DNA from: Acidobacteriota bacterium
Lineage (GTDB): Bacteria > Acidobacteriota > Terriglobia > Terriglobales > Acidobacteriaceae
Assembly (NCBI GenBank): GCA_003223595.1
Contig: QHVR01000585.1
Coordinates: 1-11,989, forward strand
Direction of reading: 5' to 3'
DNA length: 11,989 bases
Shown here: in pieces, positions 6,075-11,989 of the stretch
How positions within the stretch are numbered: the first letter of the stretch is position 1
Layout: every line of letters starts with the position of its first letter
Notes under the pieces: model-generated
Databases searched by the model: none
What the model was told of the DNA's origin: nothing
The model's input: only the letters and a program-made list of their open reading frames with translations
Position numbers and translations under genes: made by a program

Positions 6075-6638
6075 ATGAAAAGCGTCGAACGCCGTAATTT
6101 CCTAAAGGTAGCGGTGGCGCTGCCTTTTGCCCAGCCGTTGAGATCGTTCGCTGAAGTTGCAAGCCCGTTGGGGAAGCCAGTATTCGTCGCCGCGGGCGCG
6201 GACGCGACCGGGACAGAGCATCACGGACCGCGCGCAGGCACCCACCTAGATTTCAAGGTCCTTACCAGAGACACCCAGGCCGGTTTCTTTCTGATAGAGC
6301 ATCGCAACGTTCCGCAAGGCGGGCCGGTGCGCCATCTGCACTATGCACAAGAAGAATGGTTCTACCTCATTGAGGGCAATAAGGTGGTGATCGAGGTAGG
6401 CGACGAGCGCTTCACGCTCCGTCCCGGCGATTCCATACTCGCGCCACGGAATGTGCCCCATGTGTGGGCCTACATCGGTGAGAAGCCGGGACGGATGCTG
6501 ATGGGGTTCACACCGGCTGGCCAGATGGAAGATTTCTTTACCCTCTCCAGCAAGCATTCCGTGGATGCGAAAATCGCGGAAGCGCATGGCATGAAGTGGC
6601 TAGGGCCACCTCTCGAGATATCGAAGCTCGTTGGATGA
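6075..6638 (+). CDS. Cupin-fold protein with twin-arginine signal
   Basis: Protein of 187 residues. The N-terminus VERRNFLKVAVALPFA fits the Tat consensus (S/T-R-R-x-F-L-K) with R6-R7, so folded, possibly metal-loaded export is predicted. The cupin_2 barrel spans about 65-160. Motif 1 has H87-L-H89 and E93 or E94 (RHLHYAQEEWFYLIEG), and motif 2 has PGDSILAPRNVPH129VW, giving the usual 3-His/1-Glu metal site. The substrate cannot be told: cupins include dioxygenases, isomerases and binding proteins. ATG 6075 is used; the best Shine-Dalgarno (AAGGAG, 6056-6061) is 13 nt away, longer than ideal, but no nearer in-frame ATG, GTG or TTG exists. It precedes the Tat-exported amidohydrolase by 141 nt; the shared export route hints at a linked function. 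Confidence 0.85.
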   Translation: MKSVERRNFLKVAVALPFAQPLRSFAEVASPLGKPVFVAAGADATGTEHHGPRAGTHLDFKVLTRDTQAGFFLIEHRNVPQGGPVRHLHYAQEEWFYLIEGNKVVIEVGDERFTLRPGDSILAPRNVPHVWAYIGEKPGRMLMGFTPAGQMEDFFTLSSKHSVDAKIAEAHGMKWLGPPLEISKLVG

Positions 6639-6707
6639 CTCCCGTATCGGCCCTGACTCGGGCGCAATTCAGAAGACCGGACGGCAGCCAAGAAAAGCGG
6701 TCAATCT

Positions 6708-6733
6708 GGTTATAACCTATCCCACTTGCAAGT
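6708..6733. promoter_or_regulatory. Two adjacent 10-bp palindromes before the amidohydrolase gene
   Basis: GGTTATAACC (6708-6717) and ACTTGCAAGT (6724-6733) are each perfect palindromes, centred 16 bp apart. The first contains TATAAC (6711-6716), a plausible -10 box. The second would then lie at the transcription start, and its flanks CC/GG (6721-6722, 6735-6736) extend the symmetry with one mismatch. This layout suggests repression of the amidohydrolase gene by a dimeric regulator. The regulator is unknown, though a decayed TetR gene lies downstream (8411-8653). Confidence 0.42.
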
Positions 6734-6779
6734 TGGTATGGAGTCCTCAAAGATTTCGGCGCCAGCAAAGGAAATCCAC

Positions 6780-7907
6780 ATGACGAACATCCATCATCAA
6801 GGTGGGATCACGCGACGAGGGTTCTTCGAACGCAGTGCTGGAGCTCTCGCAACTGCAGGACTACTCGCTGGTGGCGTTGACGCGAGTGAAGTGGCGCCCG
6901 ACCCGGAGAAGAAGTTGGATATGGCAACACCTGATTCGGCGCCAACGCCTGGGAAAATCGCGCTCGAAGAACACTTCGCGCTCCCTGGAACTATCCCCGA
7001 CAATTACACGTCGCTACCGACGCCCGAATCCCGACGCCAGATCCAAGACTTGGGCAGTGGTCGTATCGCGGAGATGGATCGAAGTGGTCTGGAGCTCTGT
7101 ATCCTCTCGGAGTCCGGACCCGCCAGCATCCAGACCGTTCTCAAGACGTCGGAAGCGGTCGACAGGTCGCGGCGATCGAACGATTATCTGGTCGAGCACG
7201 TTGCAAAGTATCCCAAGCGTCTGAAGGGGTTCGCGGCATTACCGATGCAGGATCCTCAGGCTGCCGCTCAGGAACTGACACGTTGCATTAAAGAACTGGG
7301 TTTCTGCGGCGCGCTGGTCAATGGATTCACACAGATTAACGAAGCGGATTCGGCAGTCTTCTATGACCTGCCACAATATTGGCCTTTCTGGGCAACGGTT
7401 CAGCAGCTTGACGTGCCCTTCTATCTTCATCCTCGCTTCCCCTTGGCCACGCGGCAGCAGGCTTATGAAGGACACGCTTGGATTGCCGGCTCGGCTTGGG
7501 GGTTCGCCGTCGAGACCTCGATTCACGCCCTGCGCCTGATGGGCAGCGGCCTGTTCGATGAATATCCCAAGCTCAAAGTGATCCTCGGCCACCTCGGCGA
7601 AGGACTCCCATTCGGCATTTGGCGCGTCGATCATCGCATCTCGAGGACAAGTGTTCGGCCGAAAGCGAAGCTACCGATAGCCCACTATCTGCGAGAGAAC
7701 TTCTACATCACAACCAGCGGCGCCTTTCGCACACAAGCCTTGACTGACGTGATAATGGAAGTCGGCGCCGATCGCGTTCTGTACTCCGTGGACTACCCCT
7801 ATGAGGATATGGGCGAGGCGACTGAGTGGTTCGACAAGGCTCCCATCAGCGAACCTGATCGCGTCAAGATTGCTTGTGGCAACGCGCGGCAATTGCTCCG
7901 ACTTTAA
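6780..7907 (+). CDS. Tat-exported amidohydrolase-2 enzyme, gamma-resorcylate decarboxylase-like
   Basis: Protein of 375 residues, starting at ATG 6780 with AAAGGA 7 nt upstream. The N-terminus is a Tat signal (TRRGFFERSAGALATAGLLAGG, R12-R13). The mature TIM-barrel belongs to amidohydrolase family 2 (ACMSD/LigW/gamma-resorcylate decarboxylase group). It has the E63-E-H65 strand-1 metal motif in IALEEHFA, H217 in FYLHPR, H271 in GHLGEGLPF, and D338 in SVDYPYE. By analogy with that group these hold the metal and run non-oxidative decarboxylation of hydroxybenzoates or similar aromatic acids. The known enzymes I recall act in the cytoplasm without signal peptides, so export is the odd feature. 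The substrate cannot be assigned; an aromatic carboxylic acid is the best guess. Two palindromes lie upstream, and it converges with the mosaic pseudogene at 7973. Confidence 0.85.
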   Translation: MTNIHHQGGITRRGFFERSAGALATAGLLAGGVDASEVAPDPEKKLDMATPDSAPTPGKIALEEHFALPGTIPDNYTSLPTPESRRQIQDLGSGRIAEMDRSGLELCILSESGPASIQTVLKTSEAVDRSRRSNDYLVEHVAKYPKRLKGFAALPMQDPQAAAQELTRCIKELGFCGALVNGFTQINEADSAVFYDLPQYWPFWATVQQLDVPFYLHPRFPLATRQQAYEGHAWIAGSAWGFAVETSIHALRLMGSGLFDEYPKLKVILGHLGEGLPFGIWRVDHRISRTSVRPKAKLPIAHYLRENFYITTSGAFRTQALTDVIMEVGADRVLYSVDYPYEDMGEATEWFDKAPISEPDRVKIACGNARQLLRL

Positions 7908-7972
7908 TTACCAACAATGGGCCAAGAAATAGCCATTGGAATCGAGAAACTACATTCCTGGACGTGTGTCGG

Positions 7973-8410
7973 CTATTCGGAAGTCGGCCAACTAATTCCG
8001 CATTGTCCGTGACTCAGGCAGTTCGCTTGGCGGCCTTGGACTGCGGAATCAGGCCGCCTTCGGCGCAGCGACCGAAGCGTCAGTAGGGCAAGGACGGCCA
8101 TGCACATCCAGGCAAACCAGTCAGTGAGCCGAGAGTAGACAGTACGTGCGCCTCTGGTGTGAACCTGTGAGACCATCGCATAGTCGGTGGTCTGGTAATG
8201 ATCCATTGCCGCCAACCGTCGGCCCTGATAATCGAATGCGGCCGACAGTCCCTGACTTGTCTGGCGAACCAGGTTGAAGCCTTGCTCGATGGCGCGGAAG
8301 CTGGCCATCTGGGTGTGCCACGGATCAATGGCAGGCCAATCGTTGGAGGGATCGAGAACGACGTCAGCGCCCAAAGTTCCGCCTTGCGCAAGCAGCTGCG
8401 GGAAGTCCCC
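7973..8410 (-). pseudogene. C-terminal remnant of an Lnt/nitrilase-like acyltransferase
   Basis: On the minus strand this encodes about 145 residues resembling the C-terminal half of a carbon-nitrogen hydrolase of the apolipoprotein N-acyltransferase type: GDFPQLLAQGG, VLDPSNDWPAIDPWH, MASFRAIEQGFNLVRQTSQG, AAFDYQGRRLAAMDH, then RTVYSRLTDWFAW and a final membrane helix with a basic tail (LRSLRRRRP). The stop is TAG at 7973-7975. The sequence begins right at the DFP that normally follows the catalytic Cys (ICxDxDFP in relatives). The catalytic Glu, Lys and Cys and all upstream membrane helices are therefore missing, and activity is not possible. It is joined directly to a TetR fragment, probably by a deletion between two same-strand neighbours. 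Confidence 0.72.
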
Positions 8411-8653
8411 AGGGAGTCGAACAGCTCTTCCTTGTTCTTGAAATGCAGATAGATACCTGCCCGGCGAGTACTCGATTCCTTGAGCGAGCTTTCGCATGGA
8501 GAAATTTTCGTAGCCACCAGCCACGAAAATCGTTCGGGCGGCATCGAGGATCGCCCTGTTCTCAGAGGTCAAGGGCCAAACCGAATCAGCGCAATTTACA
8601 TCAGCATATTGCCGCTGCACGACTCGCCCGCTTTTCCAATTTCGATCAGCCAT
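8411..8653 (-). pseudogene. TetR-family regulator remnant, HTH only, with a frame change
   Basis: From ATG 8653 on the minus strand, residues about 28-62 (LTSENRAILDAARTIFVAGGYENFSMRKLAQGIEYSP) are the first part of a TetR N-terminal HTH. The rest of the HTH (AGIYLHFKNKEELFDSL) is clearly readable in the next frame. The switch is at 8460-8463, where the coding strand reads CCGGGCA and one G appears to be extra. The ligand-binding domain is absent: at about 8410 the sequence becomes the Lnt-like fragment, in the original frame again. A single open frame of 226 codons (8653-7973) therefore spans both remnants with about 16 scrambled residues in between. It is unlikely to be a working regulator. 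It may once have controlled the convergent cupin/amidohydrolase genes, which is speculation. Confidence 0.75.
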
Positions 8654-8767
8654 TCATCGGTTCTTTGCGGCGGAAGGCCGTGAGCTTTCGGCAATTGCCT
8701 GCGGGAGGACGCGTACTGCGATGGTGGAGCATGATTCTCGGTTCCGCGGCTTGCTGAAAACAATTTC

Positions 8768-9964
8768 CTACTCGTACCGTAGTGCAACCATAGGATCCAC
8801 TCTTGAGGCGTTGCGGGCAGGTGAAAGGCTGGCCAGGAATGCAACGACGGCCAACAACACGGTAACCGTAATGAAGGTGGCGATGTCAATGGGGTCAACC
8901 CTAAAGAGAAGGCTCTTTATCAGGCGGGTTGCCATCAGCGCTCCGAGCAGTCCGAATACAATGCCGCCTATAGCCATGCCTGCGCCGTCTGCCAAGACCA
9001 TCCGAAAAACACTTGCATGGCTTGCTCCGAGTGCAATGCGCAGACCAATTTCGTGTTTGCGCTGACTGACCGAATATGCGACCACGCTATACAGGCCGAC
9101 CAGACAGATCGTAAGTGCAGCCAGTGAAAACCCTCCTACGACTTCTGAGCTGAGCCTTGGGATAGCGACGGACTCAGACAAGTACTGATCGAGGGTTGCA
9201 ACATTCGAGAGCGGCTGATCTTTGTCCACCTGCCAGATCTGAGCCCGAATGGCATTCACTTCATCCTCCGGCTTTACCGAGGTCCGCACCACCAGGGTCA
9301 TCCAAGTCAACCAATCTTCCGATTTCTGCGCATGCGGAAAATAGATTGCCGGCACCTCGCCAGTATCCAGACCAATTTGCTTGATGTCATCCACGACTCC
9401 GACTATCGAGAACCAGCGTGGGTCTTCCTCCAGGTGAACTTTGATCGTCCCGTCAGCAGCATGCGGTCCCAGATACTTCGCCATCGTGCGGTTCACTATG
9501 GCGGTCAGTGGAGTATCGGGCGTGTCGTGCTTATCGAGAAGGCGGCCGCTGAGCAGCGGGATCCGCATGGTGGTGAAGTAATCGTCCGCGACCCAGCGCA
9601 CGCCCGCATCGGGCAACGGCCCTGCGGTTGTGCGCTGCGCGACCTGTTGCAGGACTTTGAAGGTCATGCTGTTCCCGCGCAAGGGAAGATCACTCACTGC
9701 ACTCGCACTCTCTACTCCTGGAATCTGACGGACGCGCTCGAGCACATGCTGCAGAAAAGCACTATGCTGCGCACTGGTCCGGTAACGGGCGCGCGGCAGA
9801 TTGATCTCCATGGTGAGCATCTGGTGTGTATCAAATCCTGGATTTACCGAAACCAGCCGGACGAAGCTTTTTGTCAGCAAGCCCGCGCCGGCCAGCAACA
9901 CAAATGAAAGCGCGACTTGGGATACCACCAACAACCGGCGTCCAGTCAATTTGGAACCTGGCAC
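8768..9964 (-). CDS. C-terminal half of frameshifted ADOP/MacB-like permease
   Basis: Open frame of 398 codons from a GTG at 9964. It continues the permease begun at 11372, in a different frame. It opens with GSKLTGRRLLVVSQVALSFVLLAGAGLLTKSF, the typical mid-protein membrane helix of this family. A second MacB periplasmic core domain follows (about 50-270), then the second FtsX domain with three membrane helices (FSLAALTICLVGLYSVVAYSVSQRKHEIGLRIALGA; GGIVFGLLGALMATRLI; TVTVLLAVVAFLASLSPARNASRVDPMVALRYE). The LRYE end is the normal family C-terminus. Taken with the upstream half, the full protein would be about 868 residues, a normal ADOP length. Separate translation from GTG 9964 cannot be excluded, but a broken single gene or a sequence error is more likely. 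Confidence 0.8.
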   Translation of the reverse strand: MPGSKLTGRRLLVVSQVALSFVLLAGAGLLTKSFVRLVSVNPGFDTHQMLTMEINLPRARYRTSAQHSAFLQHVLERVRQIPGVESASAVSDLPLRGNSMTFKVLQQVAQRTTAGPLPDAGVRWVADDYFTTMRIPLLSGRLLDKHDTPDTPLTAIVNRTMAKYLGPHAADGTIKVHLEEDPRWFSIVGVVDDIKQIGLDTGEVPAIYFPHAQKSEDWLTWMTLVVRTSVKPEDEVNAIRAQIWQVDKDQPLSNVATLDQYLSESVAIPRLSSEVVGGFSLAALTICLVGLYSVVAYSVSQRKHEIGLRIALGASHASVFRMVLADGAGMAIGGIVFGLLGALMATRLIKSLLFRVDPIDIATFITVTVLLAVVAFLASLSPARNASRVDPMVALRYE

Positions 9965-11372
9965 GCACTGTCCGCCCGATTTTAAGGAATGCTGTAAGTT
10001 CGAACACGACGACGGTCGAGAGCGAAAGCATCAAGCCAAATGCCAGGACGCGGCTGTCCATTACGATCTCAGGGTTTGCCGGAAGTGTGTTGAGTATTGT
10101 GCCGCGAACAATTTGAATCACCCAATATCCGAGTGCCAGGCCGCAGGTTCCTGCTGCCAGACTGAGAAGCAAACTCTCGGTGAGCAATTGGCGGACAATG
10201 CGGGACCGGCCTGCGCCGATTGCAGCCCGGATGGCGAACTCACGGCGTCGCCGGATGCTCCGAGTCAGCCAGAGCCCCGCAACGTTGGAACACGCGATCA
10301 GCAGCAGCAGAGTGACGGCCGCAAACAGCGTCAGTATCCGGCTGCGCAGGCGGCCCGTCTGGTTTTCGTGCAGTGGGACCACGTCCACGCCCCAGCCCGC
10401 ATTCGTGCCGGGATAACTCTGCTGCAAGCGCTGGGCAATCACGTTCATGCTGTCTCTGAGCTGAGCAATGTTTGCCCCCGGCCTGATTCTCCCAATGACA
10501 TTTAGCCATTTCCCTTCGCGGTTCTGACGGTTCTTGGAACTTAATGAAAGTGGTACCCAAACCTCGATTTCCCGCGAAGGAAACGCGAAGTCCGCCGGCA
10601 TGATCCCAATGATGGATGTCCTGGTTCCATTTAGCACAACCGACTGGCCGTCGAGCTGTGCTTTCGGCCCGAAAACCCGGTCCCACAGCTTGCGGCTCAC
10701 CACCGCCACATCGCTTTTTGCAGATTGATCTTCGTCGGGCATGAACGTGCGTCCGCGCACCGGCAGAACCCCCAGCACGTCAAACAATTCAGGGCTGACC
10801 AGCGCGCCCTTGAGGCGCTCCGGTGTATCCGTCCCCGTCATGTTCAAGGACCAGCCAGTGTAAGCGGCGACACTGGAAAATGCTCTGCTCTGATCCTTCC
10901 AATCATAGAAATTCGCCGCAGAGACCGGTCCACGGCTTGCGGCTGAAATGTGCTTTTCCGCCAGACTGACGAGCTTTTCTGGTTGCGGGTATGGAAGAGG
11001 TCGAAGCAGCATGGAATACAAGATGCTGAACATAGCGGTGCTGGCGCCGATTCCCAGAGCCAGCGTCAGAACTGCCGCTAACGTGAATCCTGGAGTTCTG
11101 CGCAGTAGCCGCGAACCATAAACTACGTCTTGCACAAAAGACTCGATCCAGCCCGCGCTACGAAGTTCATAGGATTGTTCCTGGATCCGAGCTACGCCCC
11201 CAAAGCGCCGTTCTGCTTCCTTTCTAGCCTCTGCCGGTGGCATGCCCCTCTGAATGTTGTCGGCTGCGCGCTGATCGATATGGAAGCGCATCTCCTCGGC
11301 AATTTCGTTGTGGAGTTGCTCGGAACGCCAGAGAGTCTGAAGCCGACGCAGAAAGGACTTTAAATTTGTCAT
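9831..11372 (-). CDS. N-terminal half of frameshifted ADOP/MacB-like permease
   Basis: Starts at ATG 11372 (GGAG close upstream). Residues 1-80 are the cytoplasmic extension typical of acidobacterial PadR-linked permeases (SEQLHNEIAEEMRFHIDQRA ... ARKEAERRFGG). The first membrane helix (about 96-120: FTLAAVLTLALGIGASTAMFSILYS) is followed by a MacB-type periplasmic core (about 125-355). The first FtsX domain comes next, with membrane helices at about 370-450 (RILTLFAAVTLLLLIACSNVAGLWL; REFAIRAAIGAGRSRIVRQLL) and STVVVFELTAFLKIGRT at about 450-465. After about residue 468 family similarity stops and resumes in another frame at 9964; the last 45 codons are out-of-frame readthrough. No ATPase gene is nearby, as is usual for these orphan permeases. 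The transported substrate is unknown. It lies 14 nt downstream of padR, probably in the same operon. Confidence 0.82.
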   Translation of the reverse strand: MTNLKSFLRRLQTLWRSEQLHNEIAEEMRFHIDQRAADNIQRGMPPAEARKEAERRFGGVARIQEQSYELRSAGWIESFVQDVVYGSRLLRRTPGFTLAAVLTLALGIGASTAMFSILYSMLLRPLPYPQPEKLVSLAEKHISAASRGPVSAANFYDWKDQSRAFSSVAAYTGWSLNMTGTDTPERLKGALVSPELFDVLGVLPVRGRTFMPDEDQSAKSDVAVVSRKLWDRVFGPKAQLDGQSVVLNGTRTSIIGIMPADFAFPSREIEVWVPLSLSSKNRQNREGKWLNVIGRIRPGANIAQLRDSMNVIAQRLQQSYPGTNAGWGVDVVPLHENQTGRLRSRILTLFAAVTLLLLIACSNVAGLWLTRSIRRRREFAIRAAIGAGRSRIVRQLLTESLLLSLAAGTCGLALGYWVIQIVRGTILNTLPANPEIVMDSRVLAFGLMLSLSTVVVFELTAFLKIGRTVRARFQIDWTPVVGGIPSRAFICVAGRRGLADKKLRPAGFGKSRI

Positions 11373-11386
11373 AACTCCGCGCCCCT

Positions 11387-11719
11387 CTATGTAACCTGCA
11401 TAACCTTCTTAATTGCCAAGGATAAGTACTCCCACTGCGATTCTTCGACCGAGAGTTGCTTGCGGCCGGCTCTGGTGAGCTTGTAGAAGCGCGCGCGGCG
11501 GTTGTTCGTGGAGATGCCCCACTCCCCGTCGATCCAGCCACGATTTTCAATTCGATAGAGAGCTGGATAAAGCGTGCCTTCTTCAACCTGCAGCATGTCC
11601 TGCGCGAGTTGCTGGATGCGCTGCCCAATGCCATAGCCATGCATTGGCCCCAGCGAAAGCGCTTTGAGGACCAACATATCCAGCGTGCCCTGCGGCAGTT
11701 CCGGTTTTTTGCGCAGCAG
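11387..11719 (-). CDS. PadR-family transcriptional regulator, apparent non-ATG start
   Basis: Short PadR winged-helix regulator, typically a repressor. Key stretches are VLKALSLGPMHGYGIGQRIQQL (recognition region), LQVEEGTLYPALYRIENRGWIDGEWG (wing), and NNRRARFYKLTRAGRKQL, then the closing helix. The first in-frame ATG (11677) gives 96 residues, but the conserved N-terminal PELPQGTLD is encoded in frame just before it. The frame is open back to TAG at 11744-11746 with no ATG, GTG or TTG. AAAGGGG at 11725-11731 fits a start at CTG 11719 (or CTG 11716), giving about 110 residues, the usual length. I use 11719, but ATG 11677 is the conservative choice. An operator-like dyad overlaps the promoter. 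It probably controls itself and the permease 14 nt downstream; the inducer is unknown. Confidence 0.85.
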   Translation of the reverse strand: MLRKKPELPQGTLDMLVLKALSLGPMHGYGIGQRIQQLAQDMLQVEEGTLYPALYRIENRGWIDGEWGISTNNRRARFYKLTRAGRKQLSVEESQWEYLSLAIKKVMQVT

Positions 11720-11744
11720 AGATGCCCCTTTCCCTATTTGCTTC

Positions 11745-11781
11745 TAGGTGAACCTTACCTAAGTTCATCCGGGAGCGTCAA
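11745..11781 (-). promoter_or_regulatory. padR promoter with overlapping palindromic operator
   Basis: On the minus strand, TTGACG (11776-11781) and TAAGGT (11752-11757) with an 18-nt spacer form a fair sigma-70-type promoter. The transcript would begin near 11745, about 15 nt before the Shine-Dalgarno of padR. The dyad TAGGT-N7-ACCTA (11745-11761) covers the -10 box and start site, where a repressor would block transcription. PadR autoregulation is common in the family; the exact site is inferred. Confidence 0.5.
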
Positions 11782-11911
11782 GAACAAAAGAGAAGAGTGA
11801 TCGGGGGACTCAAAACGCGAAAGTTGAGAACCCATTTGCGTGTAGCCGGAATCCGGAACGAACTCGAAACCGGGGATTGCTCGACCCATGGCAATCGTAG
11901 AACTCTGTCGC

Positions 11912-11989
11912 TCACTGGGCGCGCAGGATCTCGGTGGGATCGGTGCGCAGCGCGCGAAGGACGGCGGGCAGGGTGGCAACGAGCGCAGT
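11912..11989 (-). CDS. C-terminal end of a second ADOP-type permease (cut by window edge)
   Basis: The last 25 codons before TGA (11912-11914) read TALVATLPAVLRALRTDPTE and end ILRAQ. This matches the C-terminal end of MacB/FtsX-type orphan permeases, where a final membrane helix is followed by a 'RxDPxxxLR' tail. The rest of the gene lies outside the window. It is on the same strand as padR and the frameshifted permease, so the locus is permease-PadR-permease. The 11782-11911 gap between it and the padR promoter holds no clear terminator; only a small palindrome CCGGA-A-TCCGG (11846-11856) is visible. Confidence 0.75.
   Translation of the reverse strand, partial: TALVATLPAVLRALRTDPTEILRAQ

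Noticed and set aside
9970..9990. Programmed +1 frameshift at the AAAA run in the permease
   Set aside because: The run is too short, no known shift signal is present, and frame similarity continues (KIGRT) past the run; mutation or sequence error is simpler.
11758..11889. 44-codon small protein on the minus strand between the partial permease and padR (ATG 11889)
   Set aside because: It has no Shine-Dalgarno, no recognised family, and overlaps the likely padR promoter and operator; nothing supports translation.

Overview
The window looks like chromosomal DNA from a soil-type Acidobacteriota (Terriglobia/Koribacter-like), GC-rich and without tRNA, rRNA, CRISPR or transposase genes. The assignment is an inference from protein families: PadR-linked MacB-like permeases with the long N-terminal extension typical of acidobacterial 'ADOP' permeases, a PilZ protein with a CxH...CxxC head, a BON/glycine-zipper lipoprotein, and a secreted coiled-coil protein of a type I associate with this phylum.

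Left half, plus strand (81-7907). A PilZ-domain protein is followed by a BON-domain lipoprotein with a proline-rich linker and glycine zipper. A 17-bp perfect hairpin (1930-1967) separates it from a short GT2-like glycosyltransferase with a damaged DxD motif. Next comes a small exported cytochrome c whose promoter carries a CRP/FNR-like site at class II spacing. A 311-nt gap leads to a likely three-gene operon: prepilin peptidase (pilD), a membrane PAS protein whose histidine-kinase-like end has Leu in place of the phospho-acceptor His and no ATPase domain, and an exported coiled-coil protein. It ends in a clear intrinsic terminator (5906-5935). Then come two genes that both encode twin-arginine signal peptides: a cupin and an amidohydrolase-2 enzyme of the gamma-resorcylate decarboxylase type. 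Two neighbouring 10-bp palindromes lie before the amidohydrolase.

Right half, minus strand (7973-11989). Reading leftward from the right edge: the C-terminal end of one ADOP-type permease (cut by the window), a PadR-family regulator whose conserved N-terminus lies upstream of its first ATG, and a second ADOP permease split into two ORFs by a frame change near 9964. Beyond it is a decayed mosaic, a TetR N-terminal DNA-binding domain with a frame change, joined to the C-terminal part of an apolipoprotein N-acyltransferase/nitrilase-like protein. This mosaic converges with the amidohydrolase gene.

Functionally, the left half is mainly cell-envelope material (pilus biogenesis, lipoprotein, exported cytochrome, exported enzymes). 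The right half is a PadR-controlled permease cluster with signs of gene decay. The least ordinary points are the pilD-coupled kinase-like protein that lacks its histidine, the Tat-exported cupin/decarboxylase pair with tandem palindromes, the TetR/Lnt mosaic, and the PadR gene with an apparent non-ATG start and an operator-like dyad over its promoter.
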